In this document: in pieces, positions 27,523 through 36,267 of the stretch | Layout of the letters: each line of letters begins with the position of its first letter | Numbering within the stretch: the stretch's first letter is position 1 | From: Actinomycetes bacterium | GTDB lineage: Bacteria; Actinomycetota; Acidimicrobiia; Acidimicrobiales; Microtrichaceae | Reading direction: 5' to 3' | DNA: 64,000 bases | Assembly: GCA_024222295.1 (NCBI GenBank) | Contig: JAAEPF010000021.1 | Location: forward strand, 32,672-96,671 | Notes under the pieces: model-generated | Told to the model about the DNA's origin: nothing | Databases searched by the model: none | What the model saw: only the letters and a program-made list of their open reading frames with translations | Position numbers and translations under genes: made by a program

Positions 27523-28070
27523 CCGAGCCGCTCGTGGTCGTGATCTCCGGGCCCGGTGGTGTCGGCAAGGGCACCCTCGTCGCCCGGCTGCTGGCGCACG
27601 ACCCGGCCCTCTACGTGAACCGCTCGTGGACCACGAGGGCCCGAAGGCCCGGCGAGTCCGCTGACGCCTACCACTTCGCCACCCCGGAGGAGTTCGAGCA
27701 GCGGATCGCCGCCGGCGGATTCCTCGAGTGGGTCGACTTCCTGGACTACAAGCAGGGCAGCCCGCGTCCGGAGCCGCCGGAGGGATGCGATGTGGTCTTC
27801 GAGATCGACGTGGCGGGTGGGCGGCGCATCCATGAGCTGTATCCGCATGCCCTGCTGGTGTTCGTGGACGCACCCAGCCGCGACGAACAGCGTGCCCGCA
27901 TGGTCGGGCGCGGCGATGACCCCGAGAGGATCGCCCAGCGGCTGGCCAAGGCCGACGAGGAGGTCACCCTGGCGGCTGATCTGCCCTACACCATGGTCCT
28001 CAACGACGACCTGGACCGTGCCGTGGCCGAGGTGGAGGCGCTGGTCGCCCGAGCTCGCGCATCGCGATGA
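27519..28070 (+). CDS. gmk: guanylate kinase
   Basis: Guanylate kinase (183 residues) converts GMP to GDP. It has the P-loop SGPGGVGKGTLVARLL at residues 8-23 and the GMP-binding TTRARRPGESADAYHF. The usual ending of the GMP-site segment, EWAEVHGNLYGTP in many homologues, is replaced by EWVDFLDYKQGSP, so the Tyr-Gly-Thr triad is changed. VVFEIDVAGGRRI and VFVDAPSRDEQRARM complete the fold. The ATG overlaps the mihF stop. The context makes the identity firm despite the altered loop. Confidence 0.92.
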   Translation: MTEPLVVVISGPGGVGKGTLVARLLAHDPALYVNRSWTTRARRPGESADAYHFATPEEFEQRIAAGGFLEWVDFLDYKQGSPRPEPPEGCDVVFEIDVAGGRRIHELYPHALLVFVDAPSRDEQRARMVGRGDDPERIAQRLAKADEEVTLAADLPYTMVLNDDLDRAVAEVEALVARARASR

Positions 28071-28093
28071 GGCGCCGCAGGCGGACCGCCCGG

Positions 28094-28130
28094 TATGATG
28101 GAGGACCGACTGCGACCGGACCATCGCAGT
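28094..28130 (+). promoter_or_regulatory. rpoZ promoter -10 and 5' UTR hairpin
   Basis: TATGAT (28094-28099) is close to the ideal -10 sequence, giving a start near 28106. The transcript would begin with a 7-bp hairpin, ACTGCGA (28109-28115) with TCGCAGT (28124-28130), and reach the rpoZ ATG at 28165. No clear -35. Confidence 0.5.
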
Positions 28131-28164
28131 GAAACCCCCCATTCCTGCAAGGATCACGCGCACC

Positions 28165-28515
28165 ATGGCTGACACCACCGACACGATGATGAACCCAGGC
28201 GTCGAGGAGCTCCTCGACCGCACCGGATCCAAGTTCGCCCTCGTGGCCGTGGCGGCGCGACGCGCTCGGGGCATCAACACCTACTACGCCCAGCTCGGAG
28301 CGGCGATGGCCCACGGAGTCGTGCCGCCTCAGGTCACCTCGACCGCCCACAAGCCGCTCTCGATAGCATTCGAGGAGATCGCCGACGACAAGATCGAGGG
28401 CGTCGGCGGTGCGACCGGCAAGCCGATCCCCGAGGCGCTGCTTCCCAAGGAAGACCCCGAAGACGGCGAATCGGCAGTCGGCGAGGCTGAGTCCTCCGAC
28501 GACGCCGGGTCCTGA
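28165..28515 (+). CDS. rpoZ: RNA polymerase omega subunit
   Basis: The omega subunit (116 residues) clamps the beta' subunit during RNA polymerase assembly. MNPGVEELLDRTGSKFALV, AARRARGINTYYAQL and the conserved KPLSIAFEEIADDKI are all present, and an acidic tail follows. The ATG at 28165 was preferred over an in-frame GTG at 28129, since AAGGA precedes it and the family N-terminus begins just after it. A -10 box (TATGAT) 65 bases upstream suggests its own promoter in addition to read-through from gmk. Confidence 0.95.
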   Translation: MADTTDTMMNPGVEELLDRTGSKFALVAVAARRARGINTYYAQLGAAMAHGVVPPQVTSTAHKPLSIAFEEIADDKIEGVGGATGKPIPEALLPKEDPEDGESAVGEAESSDDAGS

Positions 28516-28541
28516 CCGGCTGGCATACCAGGGGGCCACGC

Positions 28542-29771
28542 TTGTCGCCGCTCGCAGGTAGTCGAGTAGTCCTGGGTGTGTGCGGCGGGATCGCGGCCTA
28601 CAAGGCGGTCGACGTGTGCCGACGCATGGTCGATGCGGGCGCGCACGTGTCAGTGGTGATGACCGAGGGCGCCACCAGGTTCGTGGGGGAGACCACGTTC
28701 AGCGCGCTCGGGTCCGAACCGGCGCGAACCTCGCTGTTCTCCGACTCGGCCACCCCGATTCCGCACACGAGCCTGGGCCAGCAAGCCGACCTGGTGGTCG
28801 TTGCCCCCGCCACAGCCCGCCTGCTCTCGGCCTATGCGAGCGGCTACTCGCACGACCTGCTCACCAACGTCCTGATCGCAACGCGGGCGCCGGTACTGGT
28901 GTGCCCGGCGATGCACACCGAGATGTGGGAGCACCCGGCCGTTCAGGACAACATGGCCACACTCCGCGCCCGCGGCGTCGGCGTGCAGGGTCCGGGAGTC
29001 GGCCGCCTGGCCGGTGGCGACGTCGGAGCAGGCCGTCTGTCCGAGCCGAGCGACATCGTGACGGCCGCCGAACGCCTGTTGGAGACCGGCTCTGCCGCAC
29101 CGGTGCGGGACCTCGAGGGTACTTCGGTGCTCGTGACCGCCGGTGGCACCCGCGAGGCGATCGACCCGGTGCGCTTCATCGGCAACCGGTCCTCGGGCAA
29201 GCAGGGACACGCGGTGGCAGAGGTGGCACGGGACCGTGGGGCCAAGGTGGTCCTGGTGACCTCGGCGGGCCTGGGGGCCACGGAGGGCATCGAAGTGGTC
29301 GAGGTGGAGTCCGCCGCAGACATGCATGAGGCGGTGATGGCCCGATCCGCCGCCATGGACGTGGTTGTCATGGCCGCTGCGGTGGCGGACTTCACACCTG
29401 TCGACGTGGCCGGCGACAAGATCAAGAAGCGCGATGGGGTGCCCGTGGTCGAGCTCCGCCCCACCGTCGACATACTGGCGGCCCTCGGGGCGGACAGGGC
29501 CCCGGGACAGGTGCTGGTTGGCTTCGCTGCGGAAACCACCGAGGTCGCGGCCCATGCCCGCGCAAAGCTCGAGTCCAAGGGGGCGGACCTCCTGGTCGCC
29601 AACGACGTCGCCGCCGAGGGTGTCGGGTTTGAACACGACACCAATGAGGTGCTGATCTTGTCTGCCGGTGGGGATCGACATGTGCCACTCACCGACAAGC
29701 GGTCGGTGGCCGAGGCGATCCTCGATTCGGTGGTCGAGATGCGCCGCAACGGTGGAACTGGCCGCCGGTAA
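28542..29771 (+). CDS. coaBC: bifunctional phosphopantothenoylcysteine decarboxylase/synthetase
   Basis: CoaBC (409 residues) performs two steps of coenzyme A synthesis. The N-terminal flavoprotein (CoaC) half has LGVCGGIAAYKAVDVCR, the catalytic His in TPIPHTSLGQ, and the PAMHTEMW loop (His in place of the more common Asn). The C-terminal CoaB half has VTAGGTREAIDPVRFIGNRS, SSGKQGHAVAE, AAAVADFTP and the KIKK lysines. The start is a TTG at 28542 with a G-rich stretch before it. The usual rpoZ-coaBC-metK order is kept. Confidence 0.95.
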   Translation: MSPLAGSRVVLGVCGGIAAYKAVDVCRRMVDAGAHVSVVMTEGATRFVGETTFSALGSEPARTSLFSDSATPIPHTSLGQQADLVVVAPATARLLSAYASGYSHDLLTNVLIATRAPVLVCPAMHTEMWEHPAVQDNMATLRARGVGVQGPGVGRLAGGDVGAGRLSEPSDIVTAAERLLETGSAAPVRDLEGTSVLVTAGGTREAIDPVRFIGNRSSGKQGHAVAEVARDRGAKVVLVTSAGLGATEGIEVVEVESAADMHEAVMARSAAMDVVVMAAAVADFTPVDVAGDKIKKRDGVPVVELRPTVDILAALGADRAPGQVLVGFAAETTEVAAHARAKLESKGADLLVANDVAAEGVGFEHDTNEVLILSAGGDRHVPLTDKRSVAEAILDSVVEMRRNGGTGRR

Positions 29772-29789
29772 CGAACGGAGCGAGTGCAG

Positions 29790-30992
29790 ATGAGCAAGTG
29801 GACCTTTACATCGGAGTCCGTGACGGAGGGCCATCCCGACAAGATGGCTGACCGGATCTCCGACTCGATCCTCGATGCGCTGCTGACAGGCGATCCACGG
29901 TCGCGGGTGGCCTGCGAGACACTGGTCACCACCGGAATGGCTGTGATCGCAGGTGAGATCACCACGTCCGGTTACGTCGAGATCCCCAAGATCGCACGCG
30001 AGGCCATCTGTGAGATCGGCTATGACCGTGAGGCCTTCGGCTATGACGGCAACACCTGCGGCGTGCTGGTGTCGCTCGACGAACAGTCGGCCGACATCGC
30101 GCAGGGTGTCGACGACTCAGAAGAGGTCCGCTCCGGCTCTGCCGGCGAGGACGACGAGATCGACAAACAGGGAGCCGGCGACCAGGGAATGATGTTCGGC
30201 TACGCCTGCGAGGAGACCGACGTCCTCATGCCTGCGCCGATCAACCTCGCGCACCGCATGGCCGAGCGACTGGCCGAGGTCCGCAAGGCCGGCACGGTTC
30301 CCTACCTGCGGCCCGACGGCAAGACACAGGTCACCTTCGAGTACCAGGACGGCAAGCCCGTCGCGCTCAAGGCCGTGCTCATCTCGACCCAGCACAACGA
30401 CGGCGTCGACCGTGACACCGAGATCCGCCCCGACCTGATCGAGAACGTGATCCGGCCGGTCGTGCCCGAGCAGTTCGCGGACGACGACTACGAGGTGTTC
30501 ATCAATCCCACCGGCCGCTTCGTGATCGGTGGCCCGGTGGGCGACGCCGGCCTCACCGGCCGCAAGATCATCGTCGACACGTACGGGGGCGCCGCCCGCC
30601 ACGGTGGCGGAGCGTTCTCCGGCAAGGACCCGTCGAAGGTCGACCGCTCGGCCGCCTACGCAACCCGCTGGGTGGCCAAGAACGTCGTGGCGTCAGGCGC
30701 TGCAGAGCGTTGCGAGGTCCAGGTCGCCTACGCGATCGGCATGGCACACCCCGTGTCGATCCTCGTGGAGACGTTCGGCACAGAGCGGGTCGATCCCGCG
30801 AAGCTCGACGCCGCCGTGCGCGACATCTTCGACCTGCGCCCCGGAGCGATCGTGCGCGACCTCGAGCTGCTCCAGCCGATGTACAAGCAGACCTCGGCCT
30901 ACGGACACTTCGGGCGTGACTCCTCCGACGGTGGATTCACCTGGGAGCGCACGGACCGCGTGGACGCCCTCAAGGGCGCCCTCGGTCTCTGA
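29790..30992 (+). CDS. metK: S-adenosylmethionine synthetase
   Basis: Methionine adenosyltransferase (400 residues) makes SAM for the many methyltransferases, four of them encoded in this window. It shows [20 protein letters not shown] at the N-terminus, [16 protein letters not shown], the P-loop-like [18 protein letters not shown] and the KTQVT metal-site region. The ATG at 29790, with GGAG nine bases upstream, is preferred to an in-frame GTG two codons earlier. No SAM riboswitch fits in the 18-base gap after coaBC. Confidence 0.97.
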   Translation: MSKWTFTSESVTEGHPDKMADRISDSILDALLTGDPRSRVACETLVTTGMAVIAGEITTSGYVEIPKIAREAICEIGYDREAFGYDGNTCGVLVSLDEQSADIAQGVDDSEEVRSGSAGEDDEIDKQGAGDQGMMFGYACEETDVLMPAPINLAHRMAERLAEVRKAGTVPYLRPDGKTQVTFEYQDGKPVALKAVLISTQHNDGVDRDTEIRPDLIENVIRPVVPEQFADDDYEVFINPTGRFVIGGPVGDAGLTGRKIIVDTYGGAARHGGGAFSGKDPSKVDRSAAYATRWVAKNVVASGAAERCEVQVAYAIGMAHPVSILVETFGTERVDPAKLDAAVRDIFDLRPGAIVRDLELLQPMYKQTSAYGHFGRDSSDGGFTWERTDRVDALKGALGL

Positions 30993-31064
30993 TCCGACGA
31001 CCTCGAAGCCTTCTGGCCGGCTGATTGGGCCGCGGCCGGGTGCCCGGCGCGCGATCCTGCACCG

Positions 31065-32921
31065 GTGACCCTGTTCGACGACGACGTCGGGCGCCTCGGC
31101 GAGCCGCCCGAACCTGCGCCCGGCCCGGACGCGCCCGAGCCGCTCGCGTCCGGATCGAGGATCGTGCGTGTCGTGCCGGATGTTCCGGCGATGGGTCGCG
31201 AACTCGACTACGTCGTGCCACCACGACTCGCAGGCGAGGTAACGGTGGGTGCGGTCGTGCGGATCCCGCTGCAGGGCCGCCGCGTGCGGGGCTGGGTGGT
31301 GGCGGCCGACGTGGAGCCGCAGACATCGGCGAGGCTCGAGTCGGTGGCGCACGTGACCGGGCTGGGGCCGGATGCCGCGGTGATCGACCTGTGTCGCTGG
31401 GCCGCGTGGCGCTGGGCCGGCCGGCTGGTCAACCTGCTGCGGGTGGGCACACCGGAGCGGGCCGTGCACGCCGTGTCCAGCCGTGCGCCCACGCACGCCG
31501 TCGGCACACGACCGGATCCGGCCTCACCCGCCGGGGAGGCAGCGGAGCTGCTGGCCAGGGGCGCCGGCGTGCACGTGCTCACCGTGTCCCCGGTCACCGA
31601 CCTCGCAGCGGTGGCGGTCGAGGTTGCCAAGCTGGGACAGGCGCTGGTCGTCGCGCCCCAGCAACGCATGGTGTCGGAGGTGACCCGGGGGATCTCGCGT
31701 GCCGGCGGCAGCGTTGCCGCCTGGCCCGGAGGACTGGGGCGCGCTGCGGCCGGACACACCGTGGTGGGGGGCCGCAGCGCCGTCTGGGCGCCGATGCCGC
31801 AGCTCCGCGCCGTCGTGGTGTTCGACGAGCACGACGAGGGCCTGCAGCACGAATCCTCGCCGACCTGGCACGCACGCGAGGTCGCCATCGAAAGGGCTCG
31901 CCGCGCCGGAGTGCCGTGTGTGCTGGTGTCGCCCTGTCCCTCGCTCGAGGCCCTAGGCTCCGCCACCTCGGAACCCCGATCGATAGCCTCGGGTCCGCGG
32001 CGGCGCGGTTGGGCGCACCTGGACGTGGTCGACCGCCGCGGCGACGACCCGCGCACGGGGCTCTACTCCAGCCGCTTCGTCGAGGCGGCCCGCAGTTGTC
32101 GCGCCGACGGCGCAACTGTGGTCTGCGTGCTCAACCGCAAGGGCCGGGCGAGGCTGTTGGCCTGCCGCAGCTGCGACTCGGTGGCCGAGTGCGCCGAGTG
32201 CTCGGCCGCCGTGCGGTCCGACGACTCCGAGCAGCTCGCATGCGCCCGGTGTGGCGCAACGCGGCCGATGGTGTGCCTCGATTGCGGAGCCACCGCCATG
32301 AAGCTGCTGCGGGTCGGAGTCACGCGGTCGGCCGAGGAGCTCGAGGCCTTGCTCGGTGAGCCCATAGGCGCTGTGAGCGCTTCTGACGCGCCATCCGGGC
32401 GGTATGGGGCACTGATAGGCACCGAGGCCGTGCTGCACCGAGCGGGCGCCCTAGCGGCCTCAGACGTAGGGCTGGTGGCCTTCCTCGACGTGGACCAGGA
32501 ACTGCTGGCACCGCGCTACCGGGCTGGAGAGGAAGCGCTGGCATTGCTCGTCGCCGCTTCGCGCCTGCTCGGCGGTCGATCCGACGGCCGGAGCCTGCTG
32601 GTGCAGACCCGCAAGCCCCACCACGCCGTATTGGAGGCCGCCAAGCGATCCGACCCGGCACGGTTGTCCGCCGCTGAGGAGGTCCGCCGCGACCTCGTGG
32701 CCCTGCCGCCGGCTGCGTCGGTGGCGGCAGTGGGCGGAGAGGCGGCCGAGGAATGGATCGACCGGCTCGGCAGGCCCGAGGGCATCGAGGTCAACGGGCC
32801 CCGCGAGGGCTGGTGGCTCGTACGAGCCGATGACCCCGCTGCGCTGGCGGACGCGTGCGCCCGGGTGCGGCGGCCACCCGGCAGGCTACGTCTGAGGGTG
32901 GACCCCGTCAGGCTGCCCTGA
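31065..32921 (+). CDS. priA: PriA-like primosomal protein N', helicase-degenerate type
   Basis: A 618-residue PriA homologue for replication restart. The N-terminal 3'-DNA-binding domain (PDVPAMGRELDYVVPPRL) and the zinc-binding region with CRSCDSVAECAECSAAV, CARCGATRPMVCLDCG are present. The Walker A loop GxTGSGKT is missing: GVHVLTVSPVTDL stands where it should be. The DEEHD box reads FDEHDEGLQHES. The protein is also shorter than active PriA (about 730 residues). The same loss is known in actinobacterial PriA proteins, so it is probably a structural loader without helicase activity. It starts with GTG, and its 3' end overlaps the minus-strand methyltransferase by 36 bases. Confidence 0.85.
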   Translation: MTLFDDDVGRLGEPPEPAPGPDAPEPLASGSRIVRVVPDVPAMGRELDYVVPPRLAGEVTVGAVVRIPLQGRRVRGWVVAADVEPQTSARLESVAHVTGLGPDAAVIDLCRWAAWRWAGRLVNLLRVGTPERAVHAVSSRAPTHAVGTRPDPASPAGEAAELLARGAGVHVLTVSPVTDLAAVAVEVAKLGQALVVAPQQRMVSEVTRGISRAGGSVAAWPGGLGRAAAGHTVVGGRSAVWAPMPQLRAVVVFDEHDEGLQHESSPTWHAREVAIERARRAGVPCVLVSPCPSLEALGSATSEPRSIASGPRRRGWAHLDVVDRRGDDPRTGLYSSRFVEAARSCRADGATVVCVLNRKGRARLLACRSCDSVAECAECSAAVRSDDSEQLACARCGATRPMVCLDCGATAMKLLRVGVTRSAEELEALLGEPIGAVSASDAPSGRYGALIGTEAVLHRAGALAASDVGLVAFLDVDQELLAPRYRAGEEALALLVAASRLLGGRSDGRSLLVQTRKPHHAVLEAAKRSDPARLSAAEEVRRDLVALPPAASVAAVGGEAAEEWIDRLGRPEGIEVNGPREGWWLVRADDPAALADACARVRRPPGRLRLRVDPVRLP

Positions 32922-33566
32922 GCGGCCTCGGGTGGTCACACGCAGGAGTCGGTAGCCGCGCCGCGAGCACACGCGTTCCACGCCATGGCCCGAATCCTTC
33001 ATCCACGCTGCCAGCGAGTCGGCCCCGAGGTGCTTCTGCACCACGAGCCAGGCCTCCGCCCCGGGCACCAGGCGCCCCAGCCACGTGTCCAGCAGGTCGT
33101 GCAGGGCTGGCTTGCCGATGCGGATCGGCGGGTTGGAGAACAGCGCTGCCACGCCGACGTCGTCGGGAACCGCCCCGGGTGCGACCACTCGCACCCGGTC
33201 ACCCACGCCGGCGGCGTCGGCGTTGAGCGCACACAACTCGCGGGCGCGTTCGTTGACATCCACCGCCCACACCGTTCGGTCGGGATGGCGCATGGAGAGC
33301 GCCACGGCGATCGGGCCGTAGCCACACCCGAGGTCGACGAGGTCGCCGTCGGGCCAGTCGGCGCCGGCAGCCTCCGGGCGCACCCCGGTCTCCACCAACA
33401 GGAGCTTCGTGCCTGCATCGAGCCGGTCGGCTGCGAACACGCCGCGGTCGGTGCGCAGAGTGGCGGTCAGGTCCGGCAGTGAGAGGTCCACCGCGCCGGG
33501 TCGCGACGGTGCTGATGGGAGGTCGGTGAAGTAGTGCCCGCCGCCATCGCGTGATCCTGTGCCCAC
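32886..33566 (-). CDS. class I SAM-dependent methyltransferase, RsmC/RlmG-like
   Basis: A 226-residue methyltransferase of the small-domain RsmC/RlmG type, probably acting on guanine N2 in rRNA. It has the SAM motif I VDLGCGYGPIAVALS, the motif II acidic residue in AVDVNERA, and a SNPPIRIGK catalytic motif, in which NPP is the expected tetrad core. The N-terminal HYFTDLPSAPSRPGAVDL and FAADRLDAGTKLLL strands match the RsmC catalytic half without the usual N-terminal duplicate. The GTG at 33566 has a TACCGT box 7 bases upstream on its strand. An ATG at 33605 would run into def. The exact RNA target is unknown. Confidence 0.8.
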   Translation of the reverse strand: MGTGSRDGGGHYFTDLPSAPSRPGAVDLSLPDLTATLRTDRGVFAADRLDAGTKLLLVETGVRPEAAGADWPDGDLVDLGCGYGPIAVALSMRHPDRTVWAVDVNERARELCALNADAAGVGDRVRVVAPGAVPDDVGVAALFSNPPIRIGKPALHDLLDTWLGRLVPGAEAWLVVQKHLGADSLAAWMKDSGHGVERVCSRRGYRLLRVTTRGRSGQPDGVHPQT

Positions 33567-33573
33567 AGCGGCC

Positions 33574-33583
33574 ACGGTACTCT
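33574..33583. promoter_or_regulatory. overlapping divergent -10 boxes (methyltransferase / def)
   Basis: ACGGTACTCT at 33574-33583 reads TACTCT on the plus strand (33578-33583), 7 bases before the def ATG. It reads TACCGT on the minus strand (33574-33579), 7 bases before the methyltransferase GTG. The two -10 boxes share one TA pair, so both leaderless transcripts would start 25 bases apart and could not be initiated at the same time. Confidence 0.5.
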
Positions 33584-33590
33584 TGGCCGG

Positions 33591-34145
33591 ATGGCGAGTC
33601 CCCACACCATCCGCATCGCCGGCGACCCTGTTCTACGTCGCCGTGCTGAGGAGGTCGACGACATCACCGCCGACCTGGTGGACCTCGCCCGTCGCATGTT
33701 CGACACCATGTACGCCGCGCCCGGCATCGGACTGGCCGCTCCGCAGGTTGGTGTGGAGCAACGGTTCTTCGTCTACGACCTGGGCGATGACGACGGTGCG
33801 CGGGTGCTGCTGAACCCCGAGATCACCGGTGGCGACGGTGAGTGGGAGTTCGCCGAGGGCTGCCTGTCGATCCCCGGCCAGCACTTCGAGGTGGTCCGTC
33901 CCAAGCAGATCGGTGTGAGGGGAGTGGACCTCGACGGCAACCCGGTCGAGTTCGAAGCCGATGAGCTGCTCGCCCGGCTGATCCAGCACGAGCTCGACCA
34001 TCTCGACGGGGTCCTCGTGCTCGACCATCTCGACGACGATCAGCGCCGGGATGCGAAGCGTTTGCTGCGCGAGTACCAGATGGGACTGCGCGGCCCTGAG
34101 CCGGAACCCGAGCCCAACAAGCCCCTGTTCCGGTTCGGCAAGTAG
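33591..34145 (+). CDS. def: peptide deformylase
   Basis: Peptide deformylase (184 residues) is an Fe/Zn hydrolase that removes the N-formyl group from new proteins. All three motifs are intact: GIGLAAPQVG, EGCLSIPG (Cys ligand) and QHELDHLDG (two His ligands and the catalytic Glu). The C-terminal tail is charged and Pro/Glu-rich. The ATG at 33591 lies 7 bases from a -10 box and is probably leaderless. fmt, for the opposing formylation step, follows six bases after the stop. Confidence 0.97.
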   Translation: MASPHTIRIAGDPVLRRRAEEVDDITADLVDLARRMFDTMYAAPGIGLAAPQVGVEQRFFVYDLGDDDGARVLLNPEITGGDGEWEFAEGCLSIPGQHFEVVRPKQIGVRGVDLDGNPVEFEADELLARLIQHELDHLDGVLVLDHLDDDQRRDAKRLLREYQMGLRGPEPEPEPNKPLFRFGK

Positions 34146-34151
34146 TCGCGG

Positions 34152-35048
34152 ATGAGGATCGTCTACCTCGGCAGTCCGCAGATGGCGGTCCCACCCCTTC
34201 GCGCACTCGTCGAGGCCGGCCACGAGGTCGTGCTGGCGGTCACCAACCCGCCGAGCCGCCGCGGCCGGCGGTCAGGTCCTCAGCCCACAGCGGTGGGTGC
34301 CGCTGCCGCCGAGCTCGGCATCCCCGTGAGCCACGACCCCGACGACATCCTGGCCACCGACGCGGATCTCGGAGTGGTGGTCGCGTTCGGGCGCATCATC
34401 AAGCCCCACGTTCTGGCGCATCTGTCCATGGTCAACCTCCACTTCTCGTTGCTGCCGCGATGGCGGGGGGCCGCCCCGGTCGAGCGGGCGATCCTGGCCG
34501 GCGACGACCGCACCGGCGTGTGTGTGATGGACGTCGAGGAGGGTCTCGACACAGGGGGTGTGTACGCGAGCGCCGAGGTCGACCTGTCGCCCGGCACTTC
34601 GGCACACCAGCTGCGCGAACAGCTGGTCGAGCTCGGCACGACGCTGCTGGTGCAGGCACTCTCTGCGCCGCTCGGTTCTCCCGAGCCACAGGCCGCCGAA
34701 GGTGTCACCTACGCCGAGAAACTCACCGCGGAGGACCTGCACCTCGACTGGGAGCGTGACGCAGCAGCTCTCGCCCGGGTGGTTGCCGTGGGCGGGGCCT
34801 GGACGACCGTGGACGGAAAGCGCCTGAAAGTGCTGCAGGCACGGGCGGCAAATGCCGAAGAAGGCACGTACGAGTCGGTTGACGCGGTGGAACCACCTCT
34901 GCCGGGTGAGTTGGTGGACGAGGTGGTGTCGTGCGGCCAGGGGGTCCTGGAGTTGCAGCGGGTACAGCCGGAGGGCAAGGCGCCGATGGGCGCGGCCGCG
35001 TGGCTGAACGGGGCTCGACTGGCTCCGGGCACCAGACTCGGCACATGA
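34152..35048 (+). CDS. fmt: methionyl-tRNA formyltransferase
   Basis: Fmt (298 residues) formylates initiator Met-tRNA with 10-formyl-THF. The N-terminal Rossmann domain has MRIVYLGSPQMAVPPLRALV and the THF-site signature VNLHFSLLPRWRGAAPVERA, with the conserved Asn-His and later Asp in GLDTGG. The C-terminal OB-like domain ends with GKAPMGAAAWLNGARLAPG. The ATG is six bases after def. Its stop overlaps the rsmB ATG. Confidence 0.96.
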   Translation: MRIVYLGSPQMAVPPLRALVEAGHEVVLAVTNPPSRRGRRSGPQPTAVGAAAAELGIPVSHDPDDILATDADLGVVVAFGRIIKPHVLAHLSMVNLHFSLLPRWRGAAPVERAILAGDDRTGVCVMDVEEGLDTGGVYASAEVDLSPGTSAHQLREQLVELGTTLLVQALSAPLGSPEPQAAEGVTYAEKLTAEDLHLDWERDAAALARVVAVGGAWTTVDGKRLKVLQARAANAEEGTYESVDAVEPPLPGELVDEVVSCGQGVLELQRVQPEGKAPMGAAAWLNGARLAPGTRLGT

Positions 35049-36205
35049 CGCGACCCTCCAGGGCGCCCGAAGGCGAGGGCGTCGCCAGTCGCAGCGCTGC
35101 ACTCGAGGTCCTGGCACGTGTCGAGGACGACGGCGCCTACGCCAACCTGGCCCTCGGCCCGGTGCTCGAACGCCACGATCTCGAGGACCGCGACAGGGCG
35201 CTGGTCACCGACCTGGTGTACGGCACCATCCGGAGGCGTCGCAGCCTCGAGTTCCTCGTCGAACGCTTCCTGTCCGACCGGCCCAGTCCGGCGGCCTACA
35301 GGGCGCTCCTGCTGGGCGCCTATCAGGTGACGTACCGCGACGACATCCCGCCGTACGCAGCTGTGTCGGCGACTGTGAGCGCTGCTCCGCGGAGGTTTCG
35401 TGGCCTCGTGAACGCGGTGCTTCGTCGCCTGTCGGATGCGCCACCGGAGTTCCCCGATGTGGCCACCCGACTCTCGTACCCCGACTGGATCGTGGAGAGG
35501 CTCACCACAGACCTGGGTCAGGACGATGCGCTGGGTGCGCTGGACTCGATGAATGAGCCTGCGCGCACCCATGTACGCGAGGACGGCTACGTGCAGGACC
35601 CGGCGTCGCAGATGGTGACCGCAGCACTGCTGGAACACGTGTCGGCACCGGCCCGGGTGCTCGACCTCTGCGCGGCTCCTGGCGGCAAGGCCACGGGCCT
35701 CGCAGCGCGCGAGGGCATTCATGTGGTGGCAGCGGATGTGTCCGAAGGCCGCGTGCAGCTCCTGGCATCCAACGTCGCCCGGCTCGCATGCAGCGCTGTG
35801 TCGACCGTCGTGGCGGATGCACTGGCCCCGCCGGTGCGTCCGGCCAGCTTCGACGCGGTTCTGCTCGACGCACCGTGTTCGGGTCTCGGGGTGTTGCGAC
35901 GTCGCGCAGATGCCCGATGGAGGATCGAGTCCGGCGCCCCGGAGCGCCTTTCGGCGCTCCAGAGGTCGATGGTGGACGCGGCAGTCGGGTCACTGGCCCC
36001 GGGCGGTGTGCTGGCGTACAGCGTGTGCACGCTCACCGCTTCCGAGACGACCGCCATCGATGACCACATCGCCTCGGCGCACCCGGGTCTCGTTGCGCTC
36101 GAGCCACCCGGTGAGCCGTGGCAGTCCTGGGGGCGGGGTGCCCTGCTGTTGCCCCAGGTGAGAGACACCGACGGCATGGCGTTGTTCCTCTACCGCAGGA
36201 GCTGA
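35045..36205 (+). CDS. rsmB: 16S rRNA m5C967 methyltransferase RsmB (Sun/Fmu)
   Basis: RsmB (386 residues) methylates C967 of 16S rRNA. An N-terminal NusB-like helical domain (SRSAALEVLARVEDDGAYAN) is followed by the RsmF-type methyltransferase domain. That domain has LDLCAAPGGKATGLA (SAM motif), the DAPCSGLGVLRRRADARWR motif with one conserved Cys, and YSVCTLTASET with the catalytic Cys. It starts with ATG, overlapping the fmt stop. The def-fmt-rsmB order is widespread. Mycobacterium places rpe next; here the CruF-like gene follows. Confidence 0.94.
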   Translation: MTRPSRAPEGEGVASRSAALEVLARVEDDGAYANLALGPVLERHDLEDRDRALVTDLVYGTIRRRRSLEFLVERFLSDRPSPAAYRALLLGAYQVTYRDDIPPYAAVSATVSAAPRRFRGLVNAVLRRLSDAPPEFPDVATRLSYPDWIVERLTTDLGQDDALGALDSMNEPARTHVREDGYVQDPASQMVTAALLEHVSAPARVLDLCAAPGGKATGLAAREGIHVVAADVSEGRVQLLASNVARLACSAVSTVVADALAPPVRPASFDAVLLDAPCSGLGVLRRRADARWRIESGAPERLSALQRSMVDAAVGSLAPGGVLAYSVCTLTASETTAIDDHIASAHPGLVALEPPGEPWQSWGRGALLLPQVRDTDGMALFLYRRS

Positions 36206-36230
36206 CCGCCGCGGGGCCCCATGCGGATAC

Positions 36231-36261
36231 CTGACACGCATGTCAGTGGCTTGGGTACGCT
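36231..36261 (+). promoter_or_regulatory. promoter with palindrome over the -35 box
   Basis: CTGACA (36231-36236) and TACGCT (36256-36261), 19 bases apart, resemble -35 and -10 boxes. The ATG at 36268 lies 6 bases further on (leaderless). The -35 lies in a perfect 16-bp palindrome, CTGACA-CGCA-TGTCAG (36231-36246). It shares the 9-mer TGACACGCA with the twin operators at 3856-3898. Confidence 0.5.
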
Positions 36262-36267
36262 GCGCGC

